DNA of 64,000 nt from Gottfriedia acidiceleris (GCF_023115465.1 NZ_CP096034.1:1736001-1800000), one strand, 5' to 3'. Positions 16,904 to 24,962 are shown, numbered from the stretch's first letter. The notes: a model not told the origin generated them from the sequence alone. Numbers and translations: made by a program.

Positions 16904-17293
16904 GTGAAGGCAGAAGCGCGAAAATTATATAATCCACAAAGAGAAGAATTAAACAAGCCTTCTCGTAATCAATTTCCGCAGACTAAAAAAAGAAAAACAA
17001 TACGAATCCATCGAATCATTTTGACAACATTATTTTTGTCTTTAATTATCGCGTCTGGAATCTATATGTATAGTCAAAACAAGATCGCTTCGGCAAAGAA
17101 ACATGAACTTTCAACATTACATGTCGAACAAAAAAAAGTAGCTAAAACTGAAAAAGATTTAAACAGACAGATTAGATTATTAAATGATCCGGATTTCATA
17201 GCAAATTATGCTCGTGATCAATACATGTTCTCTAAAAAAGGAGAAACAATCATCATTGTGCCGAAATCGAAAGATGAGATCAGTTCAAACTAA
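16904..17293 (+). CDS. DivIC/FtsB-like septum formation initiator
   Basis: This 129-residue bitopic membrane protein has a basic cytoplasmic head (residues 1-35), one transmembrane helix (about 37-57) and a coiled-coil heptad region (60-95). It ends with the family motif LLNDPDFIANYARDQYMFSKKGETIIIVP. The GTG start at 16904 has AAGGGAGGT seven bases upstream. DivIC works with FtsL and DivIB at the division septum. It stands alone here, with its own terminator and none of the usual divIC neighbours, so it may be a paralogue of the main division gene. Confidence 0.88.
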   Translation: MKAEARKLYNPQREELNKPSRNQFPQTKKRKTIRIHRIILTTLFLSLIIASGIYMYSQNKIASAKKHELSTLHVEQKKVAKTEKDLNRQIRLLNDPDFIANYARDQYMFSKKGETIIIVPKSKDEISSN

Positions 17294-17306
17294 CAATTAA
17301 TAACTT

Positions 17307-17337
17307 AAAGATTCTCATATATGTGGGAATCTTTTTT
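17307..17337 (+). terminator. terminator after the DivIC-like gene
   Basis: AAAGATTC..CATA pairs with TATG..GAATCTTT, followed by TTTT. Confidence 0.85.
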
Positions 17338-17583
17338 CTACATTCATTATAGAACTAATGTTCGTTTTATGCAAATTTAAAGTCGAACGTAAGAACTTAA
17401 ATGGGAAGAAGGGAATAGAATTTTTTCATATCTTTTAAATTTTTGTCTTCTAAACAGACTCTTTCTCTTATCACTTTGTTGTCTATTTAGTTCTAATTAC
17501 CCATGATTTCTACAAAATTTTTACTATTCTGAAAAATACATCTTTGTTATAATTTAAATAAGGCTTAAATAAGGAGGATTAAC

Positions 17584-17901
17584 ATGAAAAAGTTCATTTA
17601 CGTTTTTGCTATTTTAATTGTACAAGTAATTTTGACGTTCCTTGTTAGTGTTCTCTCGGATTCATCGGCTAGTAATATTGCTATTATGGTAGGATTCGTT
17701 ACGACGGTCTTCCTTTATTGGAAAACAGCTAAAAAAGTAAGTTATACTCCTCTTCAGCGATATCAATGGTTGCGTGCTGCTGGATTAGAATTTAATGACT
17801 TACATAAAGATTTTCAAAGAAAAATTGCTATTAAAGCATCGTTAATTTATAGTTTTTCAGGTTTAGTTGTTACTTTGTATACATCACATATTTTATTATA
17901 A
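17584..17901 (+). CDS. small membrane protein of unknown function
   Basis: The 105-residue product has two N-terminal hydrophobic segments (about residues 5-24 and 30-47), a charged middle (WKTAKKVSYTPLQRYQWLRAAGLEFNDLHKDFQRK) and a C-terminal hydrophobic segment (86-105). AAGGAGG lies seven bases before the ATG. It ends in a bidirectional terminator shared with tatC. I do not recognise the family. Confidence 0.75.
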   Translation: MKKFIYVFAILIVQVILTFLVSVLSDSSASNIAIMVGFVTTVFLYWKTAKKVSYTPLQRYQWLRAAGLEFNDLHKDFQRKIAIKASLIYSFSGLVVTLYTSHILL

Positions 17902-17908
17902 GGTAGTC

Positions 17909-17950
17909 AAAAAAAAATGGACAAGCATACTAATTGCTGTCCATTTTTTT
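17909..17950. terminator. bidirectional terminator between convergent genes
   Basis: AAAAAAATGGAC..AGCA pairs with TGCT..GTCCATTTTTTT and has T-runs on both strands. Confidence 0.9.
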
Positions 17951-18679
17951 TTATTCCGATTCATGTTGTAGGCGTTTAATACGTCTTCTATATGCAATCG
18001 ATGAAACAAGAATACTTAATTCATATATAACTAACAATGGTAAGCTTGTCATCATATCAGATACAAAATCAGGCGGTGAAATTGCTGTTCCGATAATAAT
18101 AAGGATAAAATATGCAAATCGTCGAGATTTTCTTAAAAATGCTGGTGATACGATTCCGATACTTGTTAAAAATAGTATAATGACTGGTAAATCAAAGAAA
18201 AACGCAAAAGGAACAACTAAGTTAAATAGGAAGCTAAAATAGCGCTCAGCTGTGAATGTAACTGTTACCAAGTCTTCTCCGATGTCCTGTAAAAATTTTA
18301 ATACGTTTGGAAAGATGAAATAATAGCCAAATGCTAATCCACAAACGAACAATAAGAATAAAGCTGGTATGTAAAGCATTGTGCTTTTTCGTTCTTTTAC
18401 ATGTAAGGCCGGCTTTACAAACGCCCATATTTGGTAAGCTATGACAGGGATACTACACGCGATCGCGAACACTCCACCAATCATTAGATAAATCCAAAGG
18501 ACATCACTTGGACCAAGCGCCAGAAGCTTTCCATGCAAATCTTGAACAAGGAAATTGAATATAGCTTTCGTATAATATAATCCAATTCCTAAAAAAATAA
18601 CGAATGCAACTATAACTTTTATTATTCGATTTCGAAGCTCATCTAAATGGTCAATGACACTCATTTCTTTTTCTTGCAT
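17951..18679 (-). CDS. tatC: twin-arginine translocase subunit TatC
   Basis: This 242-residue protein has six transmembrane helices. The N-terminal MSVIDHLDELRNRI motif binds the twin-arginine signal, and FVKPALHVKER and FEDLPVIILFL-like segments follow. The frame opens at a TTG (18691), but TTTGGGGGA sits before the ATG at 18679, giving the usual length. TatC is the receptor of the Tat export pathway for folded proteins. No tatA is adjacent on either side, unlike the tatA-tatC pairs of B. subtilis, so a partner must be encoded elsewhere. Confidence 0.95.
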   Translation of the reverse strand: MQEKEMSVIDHLDELRNRIIKVIVAFVIFLGIGLYYTKAIFNFLVQDLHGKLLALGPSDVLWIYLMIGGVFAIACSIPVIAYQIWAFVKPALHVKERKSTMLYIPALFLLFVCGLAFGYYFIFPNVLKFLQDIGEDLVTVTFTAERYFSFLFNLVVPFAFFFDLPVIILFLTSIGIVSPAFLRKSRRFAYFILIIIGTAISPPDFVSDMMTSLPLLVIYELSILVSSIAYRRRIKRLQHESE

Positions 18680-19024
18680 AATTTCCCCCAAAGCAAACTG
18701 TGAAAGTATTTTATTACACTTTAAATTGTATAAATTGGCTAGCGATGTCGATTTTGTACATTACTCGATTTAGTTTGCCAAATTTAGGAATAAAGTGTAA
18801 GTGCAACTACGTCTTTAGTCTTTGCCTAAAAGGCTCGCCAATCGACTAGTTTTCTATAATATTGAGCTTCCTATATTTTGTCAGAAAAAAGAACAATCGT
18901 CAATGAATATAAAGACTTTAATTATTCTTAAATTACCATCATTTGTTAATTTATTCATATGAAAACTAACCTTATCCGACTATAATAAAAAGTATGAGTA
19001 TGTAAGATAAGGAAGGTACCTATT
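18680..19024. other. intergenic region between divergent genes
   Basis: I see no gene here. TATAAT near 18981-18988, about 40 bases before the YdjM-like gene, is a possible -10 box. No long repeat or strong hairpin was found. Confidence 0.4.
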
Positions 19025-19627
19025 TTGGATGGAAAAAGTCATGTAATTGTAGGATTATTTGCAACTGGTGTCACAATGTATGCAACAAAAAATGATTCTA
19101 TGACCGTCCCACTTATTGTTGGTGCAATCAGTAGTTTGGCTCCTGATTTAGATCATCATAATGGTTCATTAACAAAAAAAGTTTCAATGCCGCTAAAAAT
19201 TCTTTTCAGCTTATTATTTTTAGCAGTTACATTATTTATTGTTGTGAAGACAGGGAAGTTAATTTATTCTGGATCATGGATTTATGCAGTAGGTATTCTC
19301 TTATTATTTATTATTTGTGTTAGCTGGTTACGGAATTTAAAAACAATATTAATGTTAACAGGCATATTAATTGCAGTTATTGGCTGGTTTTTCTTTTATG
19401 GTTATTGGTCAATCTTTGCGCTTGGATTATTTATTGCTGTTTCTTCGAGATTAAAGCATCGTGGACCAACACATTCTCTTTACTTTTTAGCTGTTTGGAG
19501 TGGAATTTGTTATTTACTGCAAAAAGACCTAATGATAAATGGATTATGGTTAGCTGGTACAGTCGGTTATTTTTCTCACCTTTTAGCGGACCAGTTGTTT
19601 ACAAAACAAAGTATTAAGTGGCTATAG
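19025..19627 (+). CDS. YdjM/YfhP-like membrane-bound metal-dependent hydrolase
   Basis: This 200-residue protein of the LexA-binding, inner-membrane-associated putative hydrolase family (PF04307 type) carries the conserved metal-ligand motifs DGKSHVIVG (residues 2-10), APDLDHH (38-44) and HRGPTHS (about 142-148). Four to five hydrophobic segments lie between them. The start is TTG at 19025 with AAGGAAGG upstream; family members begin MDGKSH, which supports this choice. The substrate is unknown. Confidence 0.87.
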   Translation: MDGKSHVIVGLFATGVTMYATKNDSMTVPLIVGAISSLAPDLDHHNGSLTKKVSMPLKILFSLLFLAVTLFIVVKTGKLIYSGSWIYAVGILLLFIICVSWLRNLKTILMLTGILIAVIGWFFFYGYWSIFALGLFIAVSSRLKHRGPTHSLYFLAVWSGICYLLQKDLMINGLWLAGTVGYFSHLLADQLFTKQSIKWL

Positions 19628-19705
19628 ACCTCTTTATTTTGTCACATTTTTTTATTAAAAAAGATCCATACTAAGAAAGATGTGATGATGAAAGAAGGGT
19701 CAATT

Positions 19706-20134
19706 TTGAAAAAAATAAATTCTCTAATATCCATGTGGATTTTGTTTTTTATGCTTTTTTTGTCAATCCCGGTTGATGCAAGTAGTAATACGTATAATCA
19801 TCAACGTATTAAGGTGAATACTAATTCCTTTGTTTCTAGCAAAAAACCATCAACGCAACTTGCAATTAGGAGATCGTATCGTTCTAATAGAAGTTATCGA
19901 CCAACAGCACCTAGGTCGAGTTATCGATCTTATAGAAGTCCTGGAAGGAATTTTTTAGGGTATGCAGGTGCATTTGGGTTAGGCTCTCTTTTTGGTTCGA
20001 TGCTAAACCCATTTGGTGGCTACTATGGTGGTCAGCAGTTTGGTTTTTCATTTTTTGGATTACTATTAGATTTTTTAGTAATAATAGTGATTATTTGGTT
20101 TATTAAGAAAATCTTTCGTAGAAACCGATATTAA
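19706..20134 (+). CDS. secreted or membrane-anchored protein with an Arg-Ser-Tyr repeat region
   Basis: The frame begins at ATG 19682, but GAAGGG lies six bases before a TTG at 19706, which would start a standard signal peptide (KKINSLISMWILFFMLFLSIPVDAS); I prefer that start (142 residues). After the signal come a low-complexity basic segment with repeated SYRS/SYRP units, a glycine-rich patch (GYAGAFGLGSLFGSMLNPFGGYYGG) and a C-terminal transmembrane helix with a basic tail. The layout recalls small Tim44-like or YpfB-like envelope proteins, but I cannot assign a family. It lies 54 bases after the YdjM-like gene. Confidence 0.7.
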   Translation: MKKINSLISMWILFFMLFLSIPVDASSNTYNHQRIKVNTNSFVSSKKPSTQLAIRRSYRSNRSYRPTAPRSSYRSYRSPGRNFLGYAGAFGLGSLFGSMLNPFGGYYGGQQFGFSFFGLLLDFLVIIVIIWFIKKIFRRNRY

Positions 20135-20157
20135 CTTTCCCCTTCCCGAGGTGACTT

Positions 20158-20457
20158 GTGAAAATCTATTTTGATGAACAAGATGTTGCTAATGCGATTT
20201 GTGTATATGCTGCTGATTTGGAAGGGGTTCGACCAGAAAGCGTACAAATTGAATTTCAATTTAATGAAGATGATGGAGTAAGCTGTGAAGTATCAGCTAA
20301 TCATCGGAATTTAATCTATTTCGAGCAACAAATATCTGACGCAATTGGTTTTTACTTGGAAGAGATTCATCGTTTTTCATCCAATGCAATGGAAATCATT
20401 ATTGGTTTTGATGAAGAAGATGGAATTACGAGTGAAATATCATTTATCTATTCATAA
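20158..20457 (+). CDS. DUF2653 (YxcD-like) family protein
   Basis: This 99-residue acidic soluble protein begins MKIYFDEQDVANAICVYAADL, the hallmark of the YxcD/DUF2653 family, whose function is unknown. The GTG start at 20158 follows CGAGGTGA. It lies 23 bases after the SYR-repeat gene and ends at a strong terminator, so the two may be co-transcribed. Confidence 0.88.
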   Translation: MKIYFDEQDVANAICVYAADLEGVRPESVQIEFQFNEDDGVSCEVSANHRNLIYFEQQISDAIGFYLEEIHRFSSNAMEIIIGFDEEDGITSEISFIYS

Positions 20458-20498
20458 AACCCGAGAGAGAACTGGATGTTCTTTCTCGGGTTTTTTCG
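20458..20498 (+). terminator. terminator after the DUF2653 gene
   Basis: AACCCGAGA pairs with TCTCGGGTT, with an inner GAAC/GTTC, followed by TTTT. Confidence 0.9.
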
Positions 20499-20503
20499 AT
20501 TAC

Positions 20504-20698
20504 TTAGGCATAATTCGTTATGTATTCGTAAACAATATCTTGTACTAATTCGTATAATTCACGGTCATCATTTAATTGTTCGGTAACGATTTGTTCGTAC
20601 AGTTTATCTAGCATATCAGCTGTAATCCACTGTTCGTGTTCTCCTCTATATTGCATTAACGCTCGTTTAATCATCTGCTTTACAAACTGTCTATCCAC
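20504..20698 (-). CDS. yqzH: YqzH-like small protein
   Basis: This 64-residue acidic, helical protein (MDRQFVKQMIKRALMQYRGEHEQWITADMLDKL and so on) resembles YqzH. As in B. subtilis it lies beside the Y-family polymerase gene yqjW, here divergent from it. GGGAGGAAAG precedes the ATG. The function is unknown; the neighbourhood suggests a DNA-damage link. Confidence 0.75.
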   Translation of the reverse strand: MDRQFVKQMIKRALMQYRGEHEQWITADMLDKLYEQIVTEQLNDDRELYELVQDIVYEYITNYA

Positions 20699-20771
20699 TT
20701 TTAGTCTTTCCTCCCTTAAGCTATTTTTAGTATAGCTAAAATTTTGTATTGTTCCTAGCGAAAAAAATTTA

Positions 20772-20800
20772 TTGAAATCGAACGTATATTCGTTTAATAT
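20772..20800 (+). promoter_or_regulatory. sigma-A promoter with an embedded LexA (SOS) box
   Basis: TTGAAA (20772-20777) and TAATAT (20795-20800) are 17 bases apart. Between them lies CGAACGTATATTCG (20779-20792), which matches the Bacillus SOS consensus CGAAC-N4-GTTCG at all but one position. LexA bound here would block the promoter, so the polymerase gene should be DNA-damage inducible. Confidence 0.88.
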
Positions 20801-20863
20801 ATGTTTATAATAAAAAATAAGAACATTAGTTCTGCTATTTTTTGGAAAATCGGAGTGATATGT

Positions 20864-22126
20864 ATGAGCATTTGTTATGAAGAGTTACCACATCATCGGA
20901 TATTATGCATCGATATGAAGAGCTTTTATGCAAGTTGTTCTGCGGTCATGCTCGAATTAGATCCATTAGAATGTTATTTAGCAGTTGTTGGAGATGTGGA
21001 GAGGGAAGGAAGTATCGTACTTGCAGCTTCCCCGCGATTAAAAAAGGAATTTGGGATTAAAACAGGATCAAGGGTTTTTGAAATACCAAAAGATCCGCGA
21101 ATCAAAATTGTAAATCCCTCAATGTCAAAATATCTAGAAATCTCAACGAACATAGTAAAGTTATTAAATGAATTTGCCCCTTTAGAGGATTTACATGTAT
21201 ATAGTGTTGATGAATGTTTTTTAAAGGTCGATGGAGTGAAGAGATTATGGGGGGACGCATGGGAGATTGCCGAAAAAATTCGTAATGAGATTATGGCAAG
21301 ATTTCAATTACCTTGTTCGATTGGGATTGGGCCGAACATGCTTTTGTCGAAGCTCTGCTTAGATTTAGAAGGAAAAAAAGATGGGATAGCAGAGTGGACT
21401 TATGAAGATGTAGAAAAAAAACTATGGCAGGTAAGTCCTCTTAGTGAAATGTGGGGAATCGGTAAAAGAACCGAACGAACTTTAAATACAATGGGTATTT
21501 TTACCGTAGGACAGTTAGCGAAATATCCTCTTCATTTGCTGGAGAAGAAATTCGGAGTGATGGGAAATCAATTATATCATCATGCGTGGGGAGTAGATCT
21601 ATCTGAGCTAGGTGCGCCAATAATGAACGGACAAATTAGCTTTGGTAAAAGCCAAATATTAATGAGAGATTATACGAAAGTCGAAGAAATTAAATTTGTT
21701 ATTCGTGAAATGTGTGAAGAGGTTGCACGCCGAACTCGTAATGCTAGGAAGGCAGGACGTACGATTACATTAGGAATTGGATATAGTCGGGAAGAATTCG
21801 GTGGAGGATTTTCCCACGCATATACAATGGATGAACCTACAAATATTACGTCAGATTTGTATGAGATTTGTACAAAACTATTTGATCGATATTATGAAGG
21901 GAAGACAGTTCGGCAAATTCTTATTTCTCTTTCGAATATTGTAAGTGATGAAATCATGCAGTTAAATTTGTTTGATCAGAAAAAACCTCAAAAGCGCAAT
22001 TTAGGATATGTGATGGACGCAGTCCGAAAAAAATATGGATCATCTTCGCTCCTCTGGGCTGTTTCTTATGCGGAAGGAGGAACAGCACTTGCCCGAAGCA
22101 AGCTGGTAGGTGGACATAAAGGTTAA
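20864..22126 (+). CDS. yqjW: Y-family DNA polymerase, YqjW/UvrX type (translesion synthesis)
   Basis: This 420-residue error-prone polymerase has the palm motifs RILCIDMKSFYASC (metal-binding Asp17) and YSVDECFLKVDG, a GIGPNMLLSKLCLD segment, and a helix-hairpin-helix little finger near EMWGIGKRTERTLNTMGI. The frame opens at 20801, upstream of the promoter -10, so the ATG at 20864 with CGGAGTG six bases before it is the true start. The C-terminal QLNLFD is a beta-clamp-binding motif. The LexA box upstream and the YolD-like gene after it fit an SOS cassette. Confidence 0.94.
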   Translation: MSICYEELPHHRILCIDMKSFYASCSAVMLELDPLECYLAVVGDVEREGSIVLAASPRLKKEFGIKTGSRVFEIPKDPRIKIVNPSMSKYLEISTNIVKLLNEFAPLEDLHVYSVDECFLKVDGVKRLWGDAWEIAEKIRNEIMARFQLPCSIGIGPNMLLSKLCLDLEGKKDGIAEWTYEDVEKKLWQVSPLSEMWGIGKRTERTLNTMGIFTVGQLAKYPLHLLEKKFGVMGNQLYHHAWGVDLSELGAPIMNGQISFGKSQILMRDYTKVEEIKFVIREMCEEVARRTRNARKAGRTITLGIGYSREEFGGGFSHAYTMDEPTNITSDLYEICTKLFDRYYEGKTVRQILISLSNIVSDEIMQLNLFDQKKPQKRNLGYVMDAVRKKYGSSSLLWAVSYAEGGTALARSKLVGGHKG

Positions 22127-22205
22127 AATTTCCTTTTGTCCTTTTCCCCCTGCAAGTAAAAGCCACTAGTTCTACCTAAGGTAAAAAGAGAAGAAAAGGA
22201 GAAGA

Positions 22206-22544
22206 ATGCTGATGATTCGTGACCGTGGCACGATTAAATGGACGTCAATGATGTTACCAGAACATGTAAAAATGCTTCGTGATTGGAAAGTATCACAAAA
22301 TTATGAACAACAAAAAGATGTAGATGAACAACTATTAGAGGAAATGAACCGTCATCTTCAACAGGCAATTCACGAAGATGAAAGTGTACAAATTACTTAT
22401 TATAAAGACCACTATCACCATAATGTAAAAGGAAAAATAGGGAAAATTAATTTACACCAAAATAGGCTATCTATTTATGAAGAACAGGCTGGATATATGG
22501 AGCTGTTATTAAGTGATATTGTGGACGTGAAAATTGGATCTTGA
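22206..22544 (+). CDS. YolD-like family protein (YqjX-like)
   Basis: This 112-residue protein carries the YolD signature IRDRGTIKWTSMMLPEHVKMLRDW and is always found near UvrX/YqjW-type polymerases; it may act as an accessory like UmuD. AAGGAG at 22196-22201 could serve either the ATG at 22206 or the one at 22212, which would start at MIRDRG as in most homologues. It lies 79 bases after the polymerase gene and is probably co-transcribed under LexA control. Confidence 0.88.
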   Translation: MLMIRDRGTIKWTSMMLPEHVKMLRDWKVSQNYEQQKDVDEQLLEEMNRHLQQAIHEDESVQITYYKDHYHHNVKGKIGKINLHQNRLSIYEEQAGYMELLLSDIVDVKIGS

Positions 22545-22622
22545 ACAGCAAAAAAAAAATAATTAACCATTAACGAAAATCCCCCCTTTTTAAGTACATA
22601 TACATCGAAAGGGGGAGTTGAA

Positions 22623-22847
22623 ATGGCACAAATTGCTACTCAACAACTAACATTGTATGTAAATTTACATGCAGGAAAAGATGCACAAGGAAAAATCATT
22701 ATCAAGAGGAAGGCATATAAAAATGTCCGAGTTGATGTTGATTTAGTGAAGCTAAGTGAAATCGGTAATGCCTTAGCATCATTGCAAGACCTACCATTAG
22801 TAGAGCTAGAAGTATTAAGCAATGGACTACTTTTAAACAGTCTATAA
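22623..22847 (+). CDS. DUF1659 family protein
   Basis: This 74-residue protein (MAQIATQQLTLYVNLHAGKDAQGKIIIKRKAYKNVRVD) is of the DUF1659 type, made of short strands. GGGGGAG precedes the ATG. It is followed 17 bases later by a DUF2922 gene, a pairing that recurs in bacilli. The function is unknown. It is short and soluble with no signal peptide. Confidence 0.9.
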   Translation: MAQIATQQLTLYVNLHAGKDAQGKIIIKRKAYKNVRVDVDLVKLSEIGNALASLQDLPLVELEVLSNGLLLNSL

Positions 22848-22864
22848 AAAAGGAGGAAAGAGAT

Positions 22865-23080
22865 ATGATTCAAACATTAGAGCTTAAATTTTTAAATGAA
22901 AACGAAAAGGTTGTTACGCTAACAGTAGACAATCCAACAATTCCAGTTAATCCAACATTAATCAATCAAGTAATGGATAAAATTGTAGCAAACAACGTAT
23001 TCACTTCTACAAGTGGAATTGTCGTAGCCAAACAAGGCGCACGCTTGGTTGGTAAGGAGATTATTGAGATCGAGTTATAA
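22865..23080 (+). CDS. DUF2922 family protein
   Basis: This 71-residue protein (LELKFLNENEKVVTLTVDNPTIPVNPTLINQVMDKIV) matches DUF2922. AAAGGAGG precedes the ATG and the gene follows DUF1659 closely. Its terminator hairpin begins 33 bases after the stop and is one of the duplicated hairpins that flank element copy 3. The function is unknown. Confidence 0.9.
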   Translation: MIQTLELKFLNENEKVVTLTVDNPTIPVNPTLINQVMDKIVANNVFTSTSGIVVAKQGARLVGKEIIEIEL

Positions 23081-23113
23081 GCTTATTAGGAAAAGAGTTT
23101 TGTAAGCAGTTTA

Positions 23114-23141
23114 AGACCTTCTGAAATGCAGAAGGTCTTTT
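23114..23141 (+). repeat. gene-proximal copy of the duplicated terminator hairpin (element copy 3)
   Basis: AGACCTTCTG pairs with CAGAAGGTCT around AAATG and is followed by only four Ts before CAGAGG. The same 28 bases recur at 23352-23379. Confidence 0.85.
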
Positions 23142-23379
23142 CAGAGGTGTAAAATATACATGAGTCAATACCAGAAGTTTACAAAAATTTGGAAATTAAT
23201 TGACAAAGTACAAAAACTTGAGTTTCAGACTGATTGCAAGCGCTTGTCTTTCGAGGCGCGAAGCCTGGTGAGGAGCGGAGTTACCTTTGACGGTAATGAG
23301 CACCGCAGACAGGCGAAGCAACGAAGAAAGCGAGCGTTTGTCAACAGTCTGAGACCTTCTGAAATGCAGAAGGTCTTTT
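23114..23379 (+). mobile_element. terminator-associated noncoding element, copy 3 (short form)
   Basis: A 210-bp stretch (23142-23351) lies between two identical 28-base copies of the DUF2922 terminator. Its first bases, TTCAGAGGTGTAAAATATA, resemble the gene-proximal end of copies 1 and 2 (TTCAGAGTGTTGAAATATA), and its last bases, TTTGTCAACAG, resemble their distal end (TTTTTCAACAG). The interior differs: it carries a GC-rich inverted-repeat module from CAGACTG (about 23227) to CAGTCTG (23344-23350). An 85-codon frame over it shows no protein-like character. Confidence 0.6.
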
Positions 23380-23385
23380 TTTGCG
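23352..23385 (+). terminator. distal copy of the duplicated hairpin with intact U-tract (element copy 3)
   Basis: This hairpin is identical to the one at 23114 but is followed by seven Ts, so the functional terminator of the DUF1659-DUF2922 transcript is now here. Confidence 0.85.
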
Positions 23386-23508
23386 TTATAATAATAAAGA
23401 ATGAACTCATAAAATAGAAAATAGTTAAATTGTAATAAGAATGCTTTAGTAGAATTTGAGAATATAGCATTCAGATTATAAGAGAATAGTAGAAAAGGAG
23501 AGAACGAC

Positions 23509-24348
23509 ATGGCACTAATTGCAATTGATATGGATGGTACACTGGTAAATGGTAAGAATGGAATACCAATGGAAAACATTGAAAGCATCCGAGCGGCACA
23601 AAAGGAAGGAATCCATGTTGTCATTTCTACAGGTAGAATGTATGAAAGTGCGAAGGAAGTATTAGATGAGGCTGGTCTAACTTGTCCAATTGTTTGTTTA
23701 AATGGCTCTCAAATATATGACTATGAAGCGAAAATTTTACACAACGATTCAATGGATAAAGAAATTTTTGCGAAAGCCTTAAGCATATGTGAAGCAGAAA
23801 ATAAAACATTTATTATTAGTACTAGTGAAGGATCATTTACAAAGTGTCGAGATACACTATATGATGAATTTTTCACTGATAAGCAAACTGGCAAGAAACA
23901 CAAAGTGACAGCTACTTTAAGAAAGGTTCGAACTTATTCTTCTATTGAAGATTTTCATGATCTTGATGTATATAAAATATTATTCCTTTCCAATAAAGAA
24001 GAGGTTATTAGTCGCATTCGTCTAAAACTAATGCAAGAAGAGGGTCTGCTAATTACTTCGTCAGGTTCAAATAACGTTGAAATTAATGCAGCAAATGTAA
24101 GTAAAGGAGCGGCATTACTAAAGCTTGCACCAATCCTTGGAGTAGATTTAAATGAGAGCATGGCAATTGGAGATAGTTTTAATGATGTCTCTATGTTTAA
24201 TCGAGTAGGTTTTCCAGTAGCTATGGGAAATGCGAAAGAAGAGCTAAAAGGTCACTGTACATTTGTTACAAAAACAAATGAAGAAGCAGGCGTAGCTCAT
24301 GCAATTTATCATTTTTTAGATCAAAAACAAAAATTAAAGCAAAGTTAA
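23509..24348 (+). CDS. HAD-superfamily Cof-type phosphatase
   Basis: This 279-residue HAD hydrolase has motif I DMDGTLV (residues 7-13), motif II in VISTGR, a C2B cap domain (about 85-195) and motifs III/IV in SKGAALLKL and AIGDSFNDVSMF. The Cof/YcsE group dephosphorylates small sugar phosphates or flavin and vitamin intermediates; the substrate is not predictable here. GAAAAGGAG precedes the ATG. It is monocistronic with a terminator at 24369. Confidence 0.92.
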   Translation: MALIAIDMDGTLVNGKNGIPMENIESIRAAQKEGIHVVISTGRMYESAKEVLDEAGLTCPIVCLNGSQIYDYEAKILHNDSMDKEIFAKALSICEAENKTFIISTSEGSFTKCRDTLYDEFFTDKQTGKKHKVTATLRKVRTYSSIEDFHDLDVYKILFLSNKEEVISRIRLKLMQEEGLLITSSGSNNVEINAANVSKGAALLKLAPILGVDLNESMAIGDSFNDVSMFNRVGFPVAMGNAKEELKGHCTFVTKTNEEAGVAHAIYHFLDQKQKLKQS

Positions 24349-24368
24349 ATTCAGTTTATAGACTGGCA

Positions 24369-24416
24369 AAAGAGAGAAATCAAAAGTCAAAGTACTTTTG
24401 AGACTCTCTTTTTTTA
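24369..24416 (+). terminator. terminator after the HAD phosphatase gene
   Basis: AAAGAGAG/CTCTCTTT and an inner TCAAAAGT/ACTTTTGA form a long stem, followed by Ts. Confidence 0.88.
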
Positions 24417-24571
24417 TGTCAAATGTTGCTGATTTCTAACAATTGACATTGTTCCATTTTGCAGTCTTTTCCACACCTAGTAGACACTTCTTATTCCTTT
24501 CACCTATTTTAAAGACATAAAGCTTGTATAGGCTAACATAATCTAAATATAAAAGGATGTGGAGTGTTAAA

Positions 24572-24748
24572 ATGGATGCAGCCTTAGGGGTATTTCCTAT
24601 CATTATTATGCTTTTTTACATTGCAATTCCTGTAGGTCTTATAGTAGTAATCTCCTACTTCTATAAATTATTTAAAATCCGAAACGAGGAATTAAAGAAG
24701 CAAAATGAACTATTAAGTCGGATTGTAAATGTACTTGAGAGGGCATAG
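24572..24748 (+). CDS. small single-pass membrane protein
   Basis: The frame opens at 24557, but GTGGAG at 24560-24564 serves the ATG at 24572, giving 58 residues. The N-terminal half is a transmembrane helix (about residues 5-31) and the C-terminal half is a charged helix (KIRNEELKKQNELLSRIVNVLERA). The layout resembles small DUF4083-like proteins. The function is unknown. Confidence 0.65.
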   Translation: MDAALGVFPIIIMLFYIAIPVGLIVVISYFYKLFKIRNEELKKQNELLSRIVNVLERA

Positions 24749-24776
24749 ACGTTCACAATACTATATGATTAAAAAG

Positions 24777-24803
24777 AACTTAGTCCGATGACTAAGTTTT
24801 TTT
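24777..24803 (+). terminator. terminator after the small membrane protein gene
   Basis: AACTTAGT pairs with ACTAAGTT around CCGATG, followed by TTTTT. Confidence 0.88.
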
Positions 24804-24962
24804 AATCTATTAAAATTGAAAAAAAATAAAAAAACTAGTAGACATGCTGTAACGAAAAGAAAAAACTTTCATATTAATAACATATATCAACAATTATAGA
24901 CAAGCCTTTAATATGTTACTCCTAAGAGGATTTATGTCTAAATAATAAGAAAAGGTGATAGT

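Noticed and set aside
23160-23417. An 85-codon plus-strand frame and overlapping minus-strand frames over element copy 3
   Set aside because: It reads through a terminator hairpin, has no ribosome binding site and its composition reflects the inverted-repeat module.
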